Shown piece after piece: positions 1 through 9,985 of a stretch of 64,000 nt of DNA. Both the position numbers and the translations under genes were made by a program. The notes under the pieces were generated by a model. That model worked only from the letters and a program-made list of their open reading frames with translations. It was not told where the DNA came from and ran no database searches. Positions within the stretch are counted from its first letter, which is position 1, and every line of letters starts with the position of its first letter. The stretch comes from Spirodela intermedia (taxonomy: Eukaryota > Streptophyta > Magnoliopsida > Alismatales > Araceae): positions 2,713,378 to 2,777,377 of the forward strand of contig LR746264.1 in NCBI GenBank assembly GCA_902729315.2, written 5' to 3'.

Positions 1-245
1 TATTTTGTGGTGCATGAAATTTTCTGATTTGTCATCAAGGAAGCTTTGTGGGTAGGAGAGATAGAATACAATGGCCCTTCTCCTTTTATGAATGCTCAAG
101 GACAAGGGATGTTTCGGCAATTGCAATTAGAACAAAAAATGAATGAGGGTTGAAGGACGTGGGCTGTTGCGGCTCGAAGAAAGCGGGACGTTTGGGCCGG
201 GAAGCCAGGGCTCACGATCTGGTTTGATTAAAACCCCAGCCGGAG

Positions 246-293
<48 letters not shown>

Positions 294-459
294 GGGGGCG
301 AATCGGACGGCGACGGCGATGAAGAAGAGGAGGGTTAGCGACGGGGCGGGCGGCCGGAAGGCGGAACGGGGGCGACGGCGGGAGAGGGCAACGGTGGAGG
401 CAGTCGGATGGTGGTGGAAACGGTGGCGGACGATGGTGGCTACAGGCGGCGATTCGAGT
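1..459. other. Left-edge sequence upstream of duplication copy 1
   Basis: This stretch is not shared with copy 2. It turns GC-rich after about 290 and holds a long GA microsatellite. The only long open frame is on the minus strand. It is rich in Pro, Ser and Arg and looks like a by-product of GC-rich simple sequence, so no gene is called. Confidence 0.5.
252..290. repeat. (GA)n microsatellite
   Basis: An uninterrupted run of GA dinucleotides of about 40 bases followed by a G-run. It lies just left of duplication copy 1 and has no counterpart beside copy 2. Confidence 0.9.
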
Positions 460-599
460 GCTAGCGGCGATGGAAGGGGAGGGCGAAGGTAGGACGACGG
501 AAGGGATGGCGATGGTGGTCGACGGTGGCAGCGAGTGGGAGGCGGAACAGGAAGGGCGGAGATCGGGATGGGAGGTGGCGGTAGTTGGCAACTGAAACG

Positions 600-1760
600 G
601 CGAAATGAAAGGAAGACGGACTCAGTAAAAGGTGAACTCGCCCCTTTCAGGGCGTTTGCGGTGACGACGTGAACGGCAGATGGTTGAGTTCTTGGCGAGA
701 TCTTCGTCCTCCTCTATTGCACGTCTCCAGCTCTTCGCCTTGGTCGGTTCCACCTTCTTAAAGCGATGGGGAGCTATCAACCGCTGCCATAGTGACGTCC
801 AACTGTTTCTGGCGTTAGGAGTATGACAATTTGCAAATAAGAGTGGGTGTCTACTGTCGCGTAATCAAATTTGACAAAGAAGATCTTATCCGATCCAAGC
901 CATGCAACTTGAGTACCACACCGCCACATTATTGACAGAAGGTTCCTTCCAACTTAGCCAGGGGCTGTAGCTTTGAGCTTTCCAATTCATATGACAATGA
1001 CGTTCGTAGAGTGTTGGCGCGAAAAATTTGAGTATTGAAGACAGAAATATTCTTCTTCTTATCACACAACTGTCCCGAGGTTGACGTATGTTGGAGATTT
1101 GCGGGTAAAATCTACCAATTCTTTCAACCCATTATTCGAACGGAGCGACGGTCCCTGTGCACCCGACCCAATGCCCGCCTTTCCAAGTTTCTCCTTTGAA
1201 GGTGATCGTACTGTAATCAGTGACCTCAAAGCGAGGACGTGAACGTTTTGTGGAGAGCTACCTTTGACACCCCGCCGTGTGACACTACCATTCAGAGTGC
1301 TGGTGCTCGTGCCTCATGCCCATGGGAAAGGGGGTTGGCGCGTGCTGGCATGGTCATGGAAATAACCGATGCCTAGTTTGCTGCTCCCCGGGTGGCAGAT
1401 ACTCTGGAGAAGGTGAGGAAGAAAGAGTGCATTCTGGTCATACGAAGACGTGGTTATCTTATGTGAGGCAAAGGTACATCGGGTTGGCATTGTAGATGGC
1501 ATTCTTCTCCTAGCCTTCCCTGGTGAAATACCGTGAGCTAGCAATTTTACTCGCAAGCGGAGGGCTAAAAAGTCGTGGAATAGAGTGACAGATTTCTGCC
1601 ACCGGTACAGAGAGTTGAGTTTCCTTTCAAAACTTCGAGTCATAAGCCATGTTCCGTCAACCTATTAATTGGAGAGCTGCTAATTCCCGAACTGCCACCT
1701 ATATTGTCGTGGTTTCAATTGCTGCTGACTTAATGGTCTGATCGGGACTGCTCCCCTCAG
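600..1760. other. Upstream region of the eight-cysteine gene, no gene seen
   Basis: About 1.1 kb, well conserved with 6110-7255 in copy 2. I see no convincing coding frame. Conservation between copies reflects the duplication and is not by itself evidence of function. Confidence 0.5.
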
Positions 1761-1765
1761 CGGTC

Positions 1766-1773
1766 TATATAAG
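1766..1773 (+). promoter_or_regulatory. TATA box of the eight-cysteine gene
   Basis: TATATAAG lies 102 bases before the start codon at 1875, a normal plant core-promoter distance allowing for a 5' leader of about 75 nt. The same place in copy 2 (about 7263) reads ATATAATG, a weaker match. Confidence 0.6.
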
Positions 1774-1874
1774 GTCCCAAGCGTCTCTGTAATGTCACAG
1801 GCATTCCTCTCCAGTTCTATTTTCTCACCCTCGAACCAATTCCCCCATACGTCGTCACTTCCCTTTCTGGTACC

Positions 1875-2237
1875 ATGGCCACAAAGACTCAAGCCACGGC
1901 GGTATTCCTTCTTTTGAATCTAATGTTCTGCACATTCGCCTCTGGACAATTGATACCTGTACTTCCTAGTATTCCTGTCGTTGGATGCGTCGTGCAGCTG
2001 GCGCAAGCAGTCGCCTGCGGCCTTCTACTCAATCTCCTCAAGATCGGAAGTTTCAGCGCGGTACTTAATGCAACCTGTTGCGCTTTGTTCGCGTCTCTCA
2101 CGAGTGGGCAGACAGCCCAATGCCTCTGCATCGGGATAAGGCTTCGGCTTCTTGGTCTCAACGTGAGCATTCCTGGTGACATTAATCTGATACTGCAGTC
2201 GTGTGGCAAGAATATCACTATCGGAGGTTGTCCATAG
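1875..2237 (+). CDS. Secreted eight-cysteine motif protein (hydrophobic seed / HyPRP-like)
   Basis: A single-exon 120-aa protein. Residues 1-25 form a signal peptide, with a hydrophobic stretch FLLLNLMF and a likely cut after ASG. The mature part holds eight cysteines at 38, 48, 68, 69, 83, 85, 110 and 119. The order C..C..CC..CxC..C..C is that of the eight-cysteine motif of hydrophobic-seed and DC2.15-type 14-kDa proteins, which relate to lipid-transfer proteins. The usual proline-rich linker is almost absent (LIPVLPSIPVV only). The end, LILQSCGKNITIGGCP, fits the family C-terminus. The family is known as small extracellular or wall-associated proteins; substrate and role here are unknown. 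The start is the first ATG after a TATA box and has a paralogous start in copy 2. A lipid-transfer protein in the broad sense is the alternative reading. Confidence 0.8.
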   Translation: MATKTQATAVFLLLNLMFCTFASGQLIPVLPSIPVVGCVVQLAQAVACGLLLNLLKIGSFSAVLNATCCALFASLTSGQTAQCLCIGIRLRLLGLNVSIPGDINLILQSCGKNITIGGCP

Positions 2238-3925
2238 TTTCTCGCAGCACACTCCTCGCCGGAGAAGTTCCCCCTGTATCCTGGGCGCCTTATGTGGTTT
2301 CCCTGCTGTGGTTTACTTGTGGTCTGCGTCTATCATGTTTCGTAATCAGTAATGTGATGTCAACTGTATGAGGGTATGCAAGAGACTCTGGTCTCCCCTT
2401 CCCGAACCCCACACGTGCAAGAATACTTGTCCTCTGGATAAATATGTTTCCGGTGCAATGTGTTTCAAACTGCGACCCCGCCCCCAGAGCAGGGGTTGTT
2501 TGTCGGACTTTCAGGCTATCGACGTATTTGAGATCGAATGGCGTACGCACCCTCATGCGGGGAAAGCGCCCGAGCAAGGATCCGCCGTTGTTGCAGTCTT
2601 GTAGCCGTATGGCACGACATGCCACGGGGTACCTCACCATACACGAGTTGGCTGAGGTCCATTACACGAGCTCCCTGATGCGCTTTTGCCGAGAGGCATC
2701 TCCAAATTTGCATGAGGGCGTGTCGCACCCGTGTAGGCTGTTTGCATGGCTTGTAGGATTGGATAATGAAGTTAGGCGCCACATTGTTCCTCACTTTTGT
2801 CACCCTATCTGTCAGCATCGATCAAGGTCGATGTTGATGTGTTGGCTCTAAGGCTACTCTCCCCAGTTCTGTCACTCGAATTAGCTCCAAAGCCTCAACG
2901 CTGTGTCAGGCTCGAATGTGTATGCCGCTGATGTCTGTAAGAGACTTCTTCACATGCCTTGCCTTGAAAGAACGGGCACCAGCTTATTTTCAATGCGGCG
3001 AAGAAGTGTCATGCCTTTTTTAGGAAATCCATTGAAATTGGTTGTGGTTCTGATGTTGATGAATGAATGCTTGGATCAAATTTGAGGCGTAGGTCCGAAT
3101 GTATCCTATTAGAGATCGGTTGATTGTCAACCATGATTTTATCCCATACTAATAAGAGTGGTTCTTCAATGTGACAGTTCTTTTCAGGTCGGCGGAGGTT
3201 TCTCCGGTATGATCAACATGAAAATGATGAAGAGTTCGACTCATAAGAAGAACAAACAAGAGTGCGGAAGTCAACTTACTGTGTCTTTTCATCTGGTTCA
3301 TTATGAATGGTCCTAGATTGACTTGCTTCCTAATTCGTATGTAACGTATAAGAAAAAGTGGTTCTGTTGTTGTCTTGTTAAAGCTTTCCGCCTATATGAA
3401 AGTATATGGTGAAGAATCATACAAATCCATGGTAGTTGAGAAGCACGAATATGGGAAGCAATTATAGGATATGCAAAACCACTCATAGATTACATCTCAG
3501 AATCCCATGATCAGTGCTAAATATCATCGTGTTCAAATGGGTAGATGGTCTTGTTGCCAAATGTAGAATATGTACACCTTGGGATATGTTTTACCTTTGA
3601 CAGTGGTAGTAAGACTAAATTCTGCAAAAGTGATGCGGCAGCATCAAGAATAGTGATGATGATATTAAGAACACAGAGTAGAATAATGACAAGTAGAAAG
3701 AGGAGAAGAAAACATAAGCGTAATAGTAATATTAATAACCGCAATAATAATATAATAATTATAATAACAATAATAATCGTTATCATCATGGGCAGTAGGA
3801 GCTGCATCAGAAGAAGCAAGAAGAGGAAAGAGAAGCCTAGGAAGTAGAAGGAGAGTCGGCAGAGGGAGAGAAGGCGTAGTCGTCTTTTGTTGAAGGTGGC
3901 ATTTCCAGAGGTCGTGTGTATATCT
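2238..3925. other. Downstream sequence of copy 1, no gene seen
   Basis: This is the 3' flank of the eight-cysteine gene. From 2549 it matches copy 2 (from about 8380). The short frames at 2368-2604 and 2444-2851 have no recognisable domain, and the matching DNA in copy 2 does not keep them open. An imperfect AAT-rich patch at 3722-3785 is the unexpanded counterpart of the minisatellite at 9488-9592. Confidence 0.5.
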
Positions 3926-3929
3926 GTTA

Positions 3930-4490
3930 TTAAGTGGCGAAGAAACGGCTGATCGGAAGTTTTCTTCTCGTGATGACGTAAGACGAATAATAATTTTTTC
4001 CCAAGCTATTTGGGCTGGACGGGGGGAGTTGCCCCGCCTCACCTAAGTCTCGCTGTTTCTCCTCCGGTGCGATTTTGCGTCCGCAAAGTGTCGCACACTG
4101 ATCCGCGACCCTTCCTGCTGGTTGCAATTTTTCTCCGTCTGTCCCTCCCCTCGCTGCAGATTACTCTCATGGCTTCCGAGGACATCCACATCCTAAGAAT
4201 ATCTCGTCACTCTTGCTCCACGCCGCGGCCCTGTATTCTGCTTTGGGCCCGTGGGTTAGTTGCCCTTTGATTTATCTCTCCATTGGTCTTGGAGAGTGTT
4301 CTTGAACTTCTGTTTTCATACAGAATATCTTTTATTTATTAGAAGTACAACTGTACCAGAGGATTTTTGTGGGATAGTGATGGACTTATTAGAACCAAAC
4401 CGCTGTATGCTTGAGGAGGTGAACGAAAAGTTGTCTTTACCTTCAGTTCAAGTGGAAGAACGGTAATCCGTCCAATACTTTGAAGCCATC
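3930..4490 (+). pseudogene. Broken duplicate of the SAE2 promoter, exon 1 and exon 2
   Basis: The leader at 3930-4168 matches 9760-9985 upstream of the working SAE2 gene, and the ATG at 4169 matches 9986. About 210 bases are then missing. The first codons (MASE) are joined directly to the last codons of exon 2 (DIHI), removing intron 1 and the nucleotide-binding glycine loop. Short homology around GGCTTC/GAG at the two ends suggests a slippage or end-joining deletion. The exon 2 splice donor GTAATA is changed to CTAAGA. A further deletion after about 4318 removes part of intron 2. No downstream SAE2 exon exists in copy 1, so this is a dead 5' fragment. Confidence 0.85.
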
Positions 4491-4495
4491 ACTAT

Positions 4496-4554
4496 GAAGG
4501 AAATCAGATTCGGCAATATATGGTTTTAATTTTGAGCGGACCGCCGTGGAAGGT

Positions 4555-4593
<39 letters not shown>

Positions 4594-5966
4594 CTGTGTC
4601 CAGCGACAGCTGGGCATGAGGAATTCCCCTAGATGCTCCATCTATACACTTCTGTGAGCCGAATACGACGAGGATGGGGTGGGTAAGAAGTAGACCTCGA
4701 CCGTTTTCATAGGTCCCCAAAAAAAACGAAAGTCGACCCTTTGAAGGAAAATGAATACATTTGAACATAGATAAGGAAGCAAATGCATCAGTTCTCACAT
4801 TTTTATTATGCCAGATTCTTCTGGGGGAGGCGAATTAGACGAAGAGACGCTTTTGACTCTCGTTGACGTTCGGATTGGTCTGGACAGAATTTATTAAAAG
4901 AGAAGTTTAAGAGCTTCATTAGATATTCGAGAGAAAAGCTAAAGTAAATGATGCTCAGACTGCCTCTTTCCTGAATTTTATTCAGAAAAACGGAGAGGCT
5001 ACTGATTTCCTTAGATGAATGTCGTACGTCATAACACCTGTCCGAGAAACGCATCACCTAATCACGTGGATTCTTCATTGTCAGGGTGGACAATCTTGAT
5101 CTGCTCAGTTTCTTGAGAGAATACCAAGAACAGGCAGGGAAACGAATCACAAAATAGGTATCGGGTTCCAGTGTATGAAGAAGGATACGAATGATATCTA
5201 GCTGCTCTGAGAACGTAAGTTTGGTTGTTCGTTAGGCACGTTATCTGGACTTCAGTTTTGCGGCAAAACTATGGGGTCAGTTACCAAGAACATCAACTTA
5301 TATGGTAGGAAAAAGGAAAATTTTGAAGAATAACTTACCATTGGAATGATTCAAATAAGCAAAGAGTAAGTGGAAATGGAGACCGATATCTTCTTTAGTT
5401 GTACACCAATGGAGCTCTAACCATTATATACAGCTTTGGGTATCCTTCCCGAGGTCTCCTCTGAGAGAAAGATCTTCTGTCAGCAAATGCCAGCTTCTAC
5501 CCGCCCGCAAACTCGCTCGTATTCCCCCCGTTTCGACAGGGATGCTCCCCAGCCGGCGTCTACCAAAGGCTAAGAGCTCCAGAGGCGAGGGACCCAAGGA
5601 GGAATCGGGGAGAGGACCCCGGCGGCCACCAAGATCCCGCTGGCCCCGCCATTTGTGCGTCTGCAGGACGAAGGGCGTTTGTCGTCATGCACGCCGCCTC
5701 ATTTCATGGAGTCTCCGGAGGAGGAGGTGTAATCCCGCCGACTCCAAAACTCTCGGCAGTTGCACTGCTGCCCCCCCAAAATGCCGTCTCGAGCATCTGT
5801 TGTGGACCATCCAGACCGTGCACGACAAACTTCCGCGCAGGTCTCTCTCCGGCGGAATGCTGGGGAAAAACCCTGGCCTCAGAGCCCCCTTCCCCTCGTG
5901 TGGAAGCAGTGGTTGAAGCCATCCTCTTCCTCTCCCCCCCAGGCTCCCGTTTCTCCCGCTTCTTCC
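4496..5966. other. Unique spacer between the two duplicated copies
   Basis: The spacer shows no match to either copy. The left half is AT-rich without a gene. The right half (about 5490-5966) is GC-rich and partly open in two or three plus frames. One frame (about 5594-5697) includes the run TPPHFMESPEEEV before a stop, and a neighbouring frame continues to 5970. This could be a frameshifted fragment of a GC-rich gene. I do not recognise the family. Confidence 0.4.
4556..4590. repeat. (CT)n microsatellite
   Basis: A run of CT dinucleotides of about 35 bases, just right of where copy 1 stops matching copy 2. Confidence 0.9.
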
Positions 5967-7369
5967 GCTAGCGGCGATGGAAGGGGAAGGCGAAGGTAGG
6001 GCGGCGGAAGGGATGGCGATGGTGGTCGACGGCGGCAGCGAGTGGGAGGCGGAACAGGAAGGGCGGAGGTCGGGATGGGAGGTGGCGGCAGTTGGCAACA
6101 GAAACGGCGAAATGAAAGGAAGACGGACTCAGTAAAAGGTGAACTCGCCCCTTTCAGGGCGTTTGCGGTGACGACGTGAACGGCAGACGGTTGAGTTCTT
6201 GGCGAGATCCTCGTCCTCCTCTATTGCACGTCTCCAGCTCTTCACCTTGGCCGGTTCCACCTTCTTAAAGCGATGGGGAGCTATCAACCGCTGCCATAGT
6301 GACGTCCAACTGTTTCTGGCGTTAGGAGTATGACAATTTGCAAATAAGAGTGGGTGTCTACTGTCGCGTAATCAAATTTGACAAAGAAGACCTTATCCGA
6401 TCCAAGCCATGCAACTTGAGTACCACACCACCACATTATTGACAGAAGGTTCCTTCCAACTGAGCCAGGGGCTGAAGCTTTGAGCTTTCCAATTCATATG
6501 ACAATGACGTTCGTAGAGCGTTGGCGTGAAGAATTTGAGTATTGAGGACGGAAATATTCTTCTCCTTATAACATAACTGTCCCGAGGTTGACGTGGATTT
6601 AAGATTTGCCAACCTTCATTCAAACCGAGGAAAGGTCATGTGCACCCGATCGAATGCCCACCTCTCCAAGTTTCTCCTTTGAAGGTGATCGTATTGTGAT
6701 CAGTGACCTCAAAGCGAGGGCATGAATACTTTGTGGAGGGCTACCTTTGACACCACTATGTGATACTACCATTCGGAGTACTGGTGTTCGTGCCTCATGT
6801 CGATGGGGAAGGGGGTTGTCACAAGCTGGCTTGGTCATGAAAATAATCGATGCCTAGGCTGTTGCTTCCCAGGTGGTAGATACTTTGTGGAGAAGGTGAG
6901 GGAGAAAGGGTGCATCCGGGTCATACGATGACATGGTCATCTTATGTGAGGCAAAGGTGCATCAGATTGGCATTGTAGATGGCATCCTCCTAGTTTTCCC
7001 CCGCGGAATGCGGAGGTCTAGCAAATTATGTTTCGCTGCCGTACTCGCGAGTAGAGGAGTGAAAAGTCGGGGAATAGAGTGACAGATTCCTGCCACCGGT
7101 ACAGAGAGTTGAGTTTTCTTCTAAAACTGCGAGTCATAAGCTATGTTTCGTCAACCTATTAATTGGAGGCCTGCTAATTCCCGAACTACCACCCTTATTA
7201 TCGGGCTTTCAATAGCTAGTGACTTAATGATCTGATCGGCACTGCTCCCCTCAGTAGTCTCCATATAATGTCCCAAGTGTCTCCGTAATGTCACAAGTAT
7301 TCCTCTCTAGTCCTCTTTTCTCACCCTCGAACCAATCCCCCATACGTCGTGACTTCCCTTTCCAGTACC

Positions 7370-7531
7370 ATGGCCACGAAGACTCAAGCCACGGCGGTAT
7401 TCCTTCTTTTGAATCTAATGTTCTGCACATTCGCCTCTGGCCAACTTCAATGTATTTTCCTAATCGGGCAAACAGCCATCTGCGGCATTGCTTTAAATCT
7501 CATCAAAATCGGAGATTTGAACTGGATCTGA
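7370..7531 (+). pseudogene. Truncated paralogue of the eight-cysteine protein
   Basis: The start codon and the 24 residues of the signal peptide (to FASG) are identical in protein to the gene at 1875. The mature part then diverges sharply and stops after 53 residues in all, with two cysteines (LQCIF and AICGI) in place of eight. At about 7520 the sequence leaves homology with copy 1 altogether, so the CxC and last two cysteines are gone. The TATA region is also degraded. It could still encode a short secreted peptide, but loss of the disulfide scaffold makes a pseudogene the better call. Confidence 0.7.
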
Positions 7532-8380
7532 TTTCTCAGAACCAGCGGATGTAGAGAAAGAAAATCGAAGTTATCGTGACCATCTACCTCCTAAACATGA
7601 GCTAACTCTAATTTCGGATAGAATCCTAACCTACTATTAATCGGAATTTCACTCACCTCGATACTAACCTGATGTCACCGCTCCTTCCTCCCTATTTCCC
7701 GCCGGAAGGAGGCGTTAACTTGAAGAAGCTTGAGTGATCCTGTCGAGGCGAGAGGAGAGTCAACTTCCGTTTATATGCATATGCATCCCTACAATACGGA
7801 GCTCCGGAAAACCACTGCAAACATCAAGGTGTTTCCCATTATAAAAGTTGTTCGTAACATAATCTTTTCCCAAAGGTATAGGGCGTCGCTCTCCTCCCTC
7901 TCCCCTCTCGCTCGTGCGAGAGAAACCGCCAGAAGGTTCTGGTGACTTCGCGCCTTCAGCAGGGTTTCACATCATTAGATTTGATGGATCTTCTTTCTCC
8001 GGTGCTCTCTTTCTTAGTTATCGGATCCCTCTCCCATCACAAGGCTGCCGCTTCACTGCCACGAGCGATGGATAGATGGTTGCATCCCATTTGTTGATGA
8101 AACACCCACAACCTGAGTCATAAATCACTAAAAATGACTAGAAGGTAATTAGTGAAATCACGAAAGCATACTCGATATCCATAATATTCGTATTTGGTAA
8201 GGCGCTAATATGTATGAGATTAATCCCATAAAATTCTAAAATGTCTAAAATTTTAATGTAAACTTAGGACACGTTAAAAATCATAAAATCGAGGTGAACA
8301 ACACATTGTTAACGTCAAAGATACTAAAATTTACTACATTAAGGTATGTTTCTAACTCATTATTCATATGTTATCAATGT
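7520..8380. other. Foreign block replacing the 3' half of the copy-2 eight-cysteine gene
   Basis: About 860 bases absent from copy 1, which has about 490 unrelated bases there (2055-2548). No open frame of note, no clear terminal repeats and no recognised element were seen. Homology with copy 1 resumes at CACCCTCATGCGGGGAAAG. It may be a solo LTR or a filler insertion at a deletion. Confidence 0.5.
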
Positions 8381-9487
8381 GCACCCTCATGCGGGGAAAG
8401 TGTCGAGGAAGGATATGCTGTTGTTGCAGTCGTGTGTGCGCACCCTCACCACACATGACTGGGTTCAGGTCCATTACATGAGCTCCTGATAGGTTTCTGC
8501 CGAGAAGCAACTCCATGTGTATGCGGGGTTGTAGTGCCATCTGTGTAGGCTCTTTGCATGGCTTGTAGGATTGGATAACGAAGTTAGGCACCATATTTAT
8601 CCTCACTTTGTCACCCTATCTGTCAGCATCAATGGAGGTTGATGTTGATGTGCTGCTCCAAGGTTACTCTCCCTAGTTCCATTGCTTGAATTAGCTCCAA
8701 AGCCTCAACACTGTGTCAAGCTCAAACGTCGATGCATGTAAAAGACTTCTTCACATGTCATGCCTTGCCTTGCAAGAACAGGTACCAGCTTATCTTTAAT
8801 GTGGTGAAGAAGTGTCATGCCTTTTTTAAGAAATCCATTGATATTGCTAGTAGGTTCTGATGTTGATAAATGAATGTCTGGATCAAATTTAAGTTGTAGG
8901 TCTGAGTGTCCTTTCAATTATCTATTGATTGTTAACCCTATCCTGATTTATCCCTTACTAATAAGAGTGGTTCTTCAATGTGACAGTTCTTTCAGATCGC
9001 TGGAGTTTCTCCGGCAAGATCAAACAAGAGTGCGGAAGTCAACTTACTGTGTCTTTTCATCTGGTTCATTATAATGGTCATAGATTGACTTGCTTCCTAA
9101 TTCGTAATGTAATGAATAAGAAAAAGTGGTTTTTTTGTTACCTTGTTAAAGCTTTCAGTCTATTTCAGTCTATATGAAAGTATATGGTGAAGAATTATTG
9201 AAATCCATGGTAGCTGATAGGCATGAATATGGGAAGCAATGGTAGGATATTCAAAACTTCTCATAGCTTACATCTCATAATCCCATAATCAATTCTAAAT
9301 ATCATCATTTTCAAATGGGTAGATAGACTTGTTTCCAAATATGGAATACACATGCCTTGGGACATGTTTTACCTTTGTGATGGAGGCAGTAAGAGTAAAT
9401 TCAGCAAAAGTGATGATGAGATTAAGAACACGTGTCAGAAGAATGACAAGTGGAAAGAGGAGAAGAAAAGAATTTGAAGAAAAATAT

Positions 9488-9592
9488 AACAATAATAATA
9501 ATAATAATTACAATAATAATAATAATAATTACAATAATAATAATAATAATTACAATAATAATAATAATTACAATAATAATAATAATAATAAT
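9488..9592. repeat. AAT-based minisatellite with 21-bp unit
   Basis: (AAT)n blocks are separated by TTAC, giving three near-perfect 21-bp units, one 18-bp unit and a pure AAT tail. Copy 1 has only an imperfect AT-rich patch at this place, so the array expanded after the duplication. The Asn- or Ile-rich open frames crossing it are artefacts. Confidence 0.85.
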
Positions 9593-9985
9593 CAACGTTA
9601 TCATCATGGGCATTAGCAGCTTCATCAAAAAAGGAAGAGGGAAAGGAAGTGTAGGAAATAGGAGGAAGCGGAGTCGGCAAAGGGAGAGAAGGCGCAGTCG
9701 TCTTTTGTTAAGGTGGCATTAGCAGAAGTCGTGTGTATATTCGTTATTAAGTGGCAAAGAAAGGGCTGATCGGAAGTTTTCTTCTCGTGATGACGTAAGA
9801 CGAATAATATTTTTTTCCCAGGCTATTTGGGCTGGACGGGGGGAGTTGCCCTGCCTCATCTAGGTCTCGCTGTTTCTCCTCTGGTGCGACTTTGACTCCG
9901 CAAAGTGTCGCACACTGATCCGCGGCCCTTCCTGCTGGTTGCAATTTTTCTCCGTCTCTCCCTCCCCTTGCTGCAGATTACTCTC

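Larger units (their letters stand above)
460..4490 (+). repeat. Segmental duplication, copy 1
   Basis: This block matches 5967-10790 in the same orientation. The left boundary is visible at a shared GCTAGCGGCGATGG (from 460 and from 5967), to the left of which the two sequences are unrelated. Matching tracts include 600-1870 with 6110-7368, 2549-3470 with 8380-9230, and 3870-4490 with 9690-10785. Each copy has its own indels. It carries an intact eight-cysteine gene and a broken start of the SUMO-activating enzyme gene. Confidence 0.9.

Noticed and set aside
127-591. 154-codon minus-strand open frame rich in Pro, Ser and Arg
   Set aside because: It crosses a GA microsatellite and GC-rich simple sequence, has no domain, and its extension in copy 2 is not conserved as protein.
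2368-2851. Two overlapping plus-strand frames downstream of the eight-cysteine gene
   Set aside because: No domain, and the homologous DNA in copy 2 carries indels that break them.
3517-4042. Leu/Ile-rich minus-strand frames
   Set aside because: AT-rich simple sequence, not kept open in the duplicate at 9295-9680.
9329-9722. Asn-, Ile- or Tyr-rich open frames and a CRISPR-like look of regular repeats
   Set aside because: They are translations of an AAT minisatellite; there are no variable spacers, so it is not a CRISPR array.
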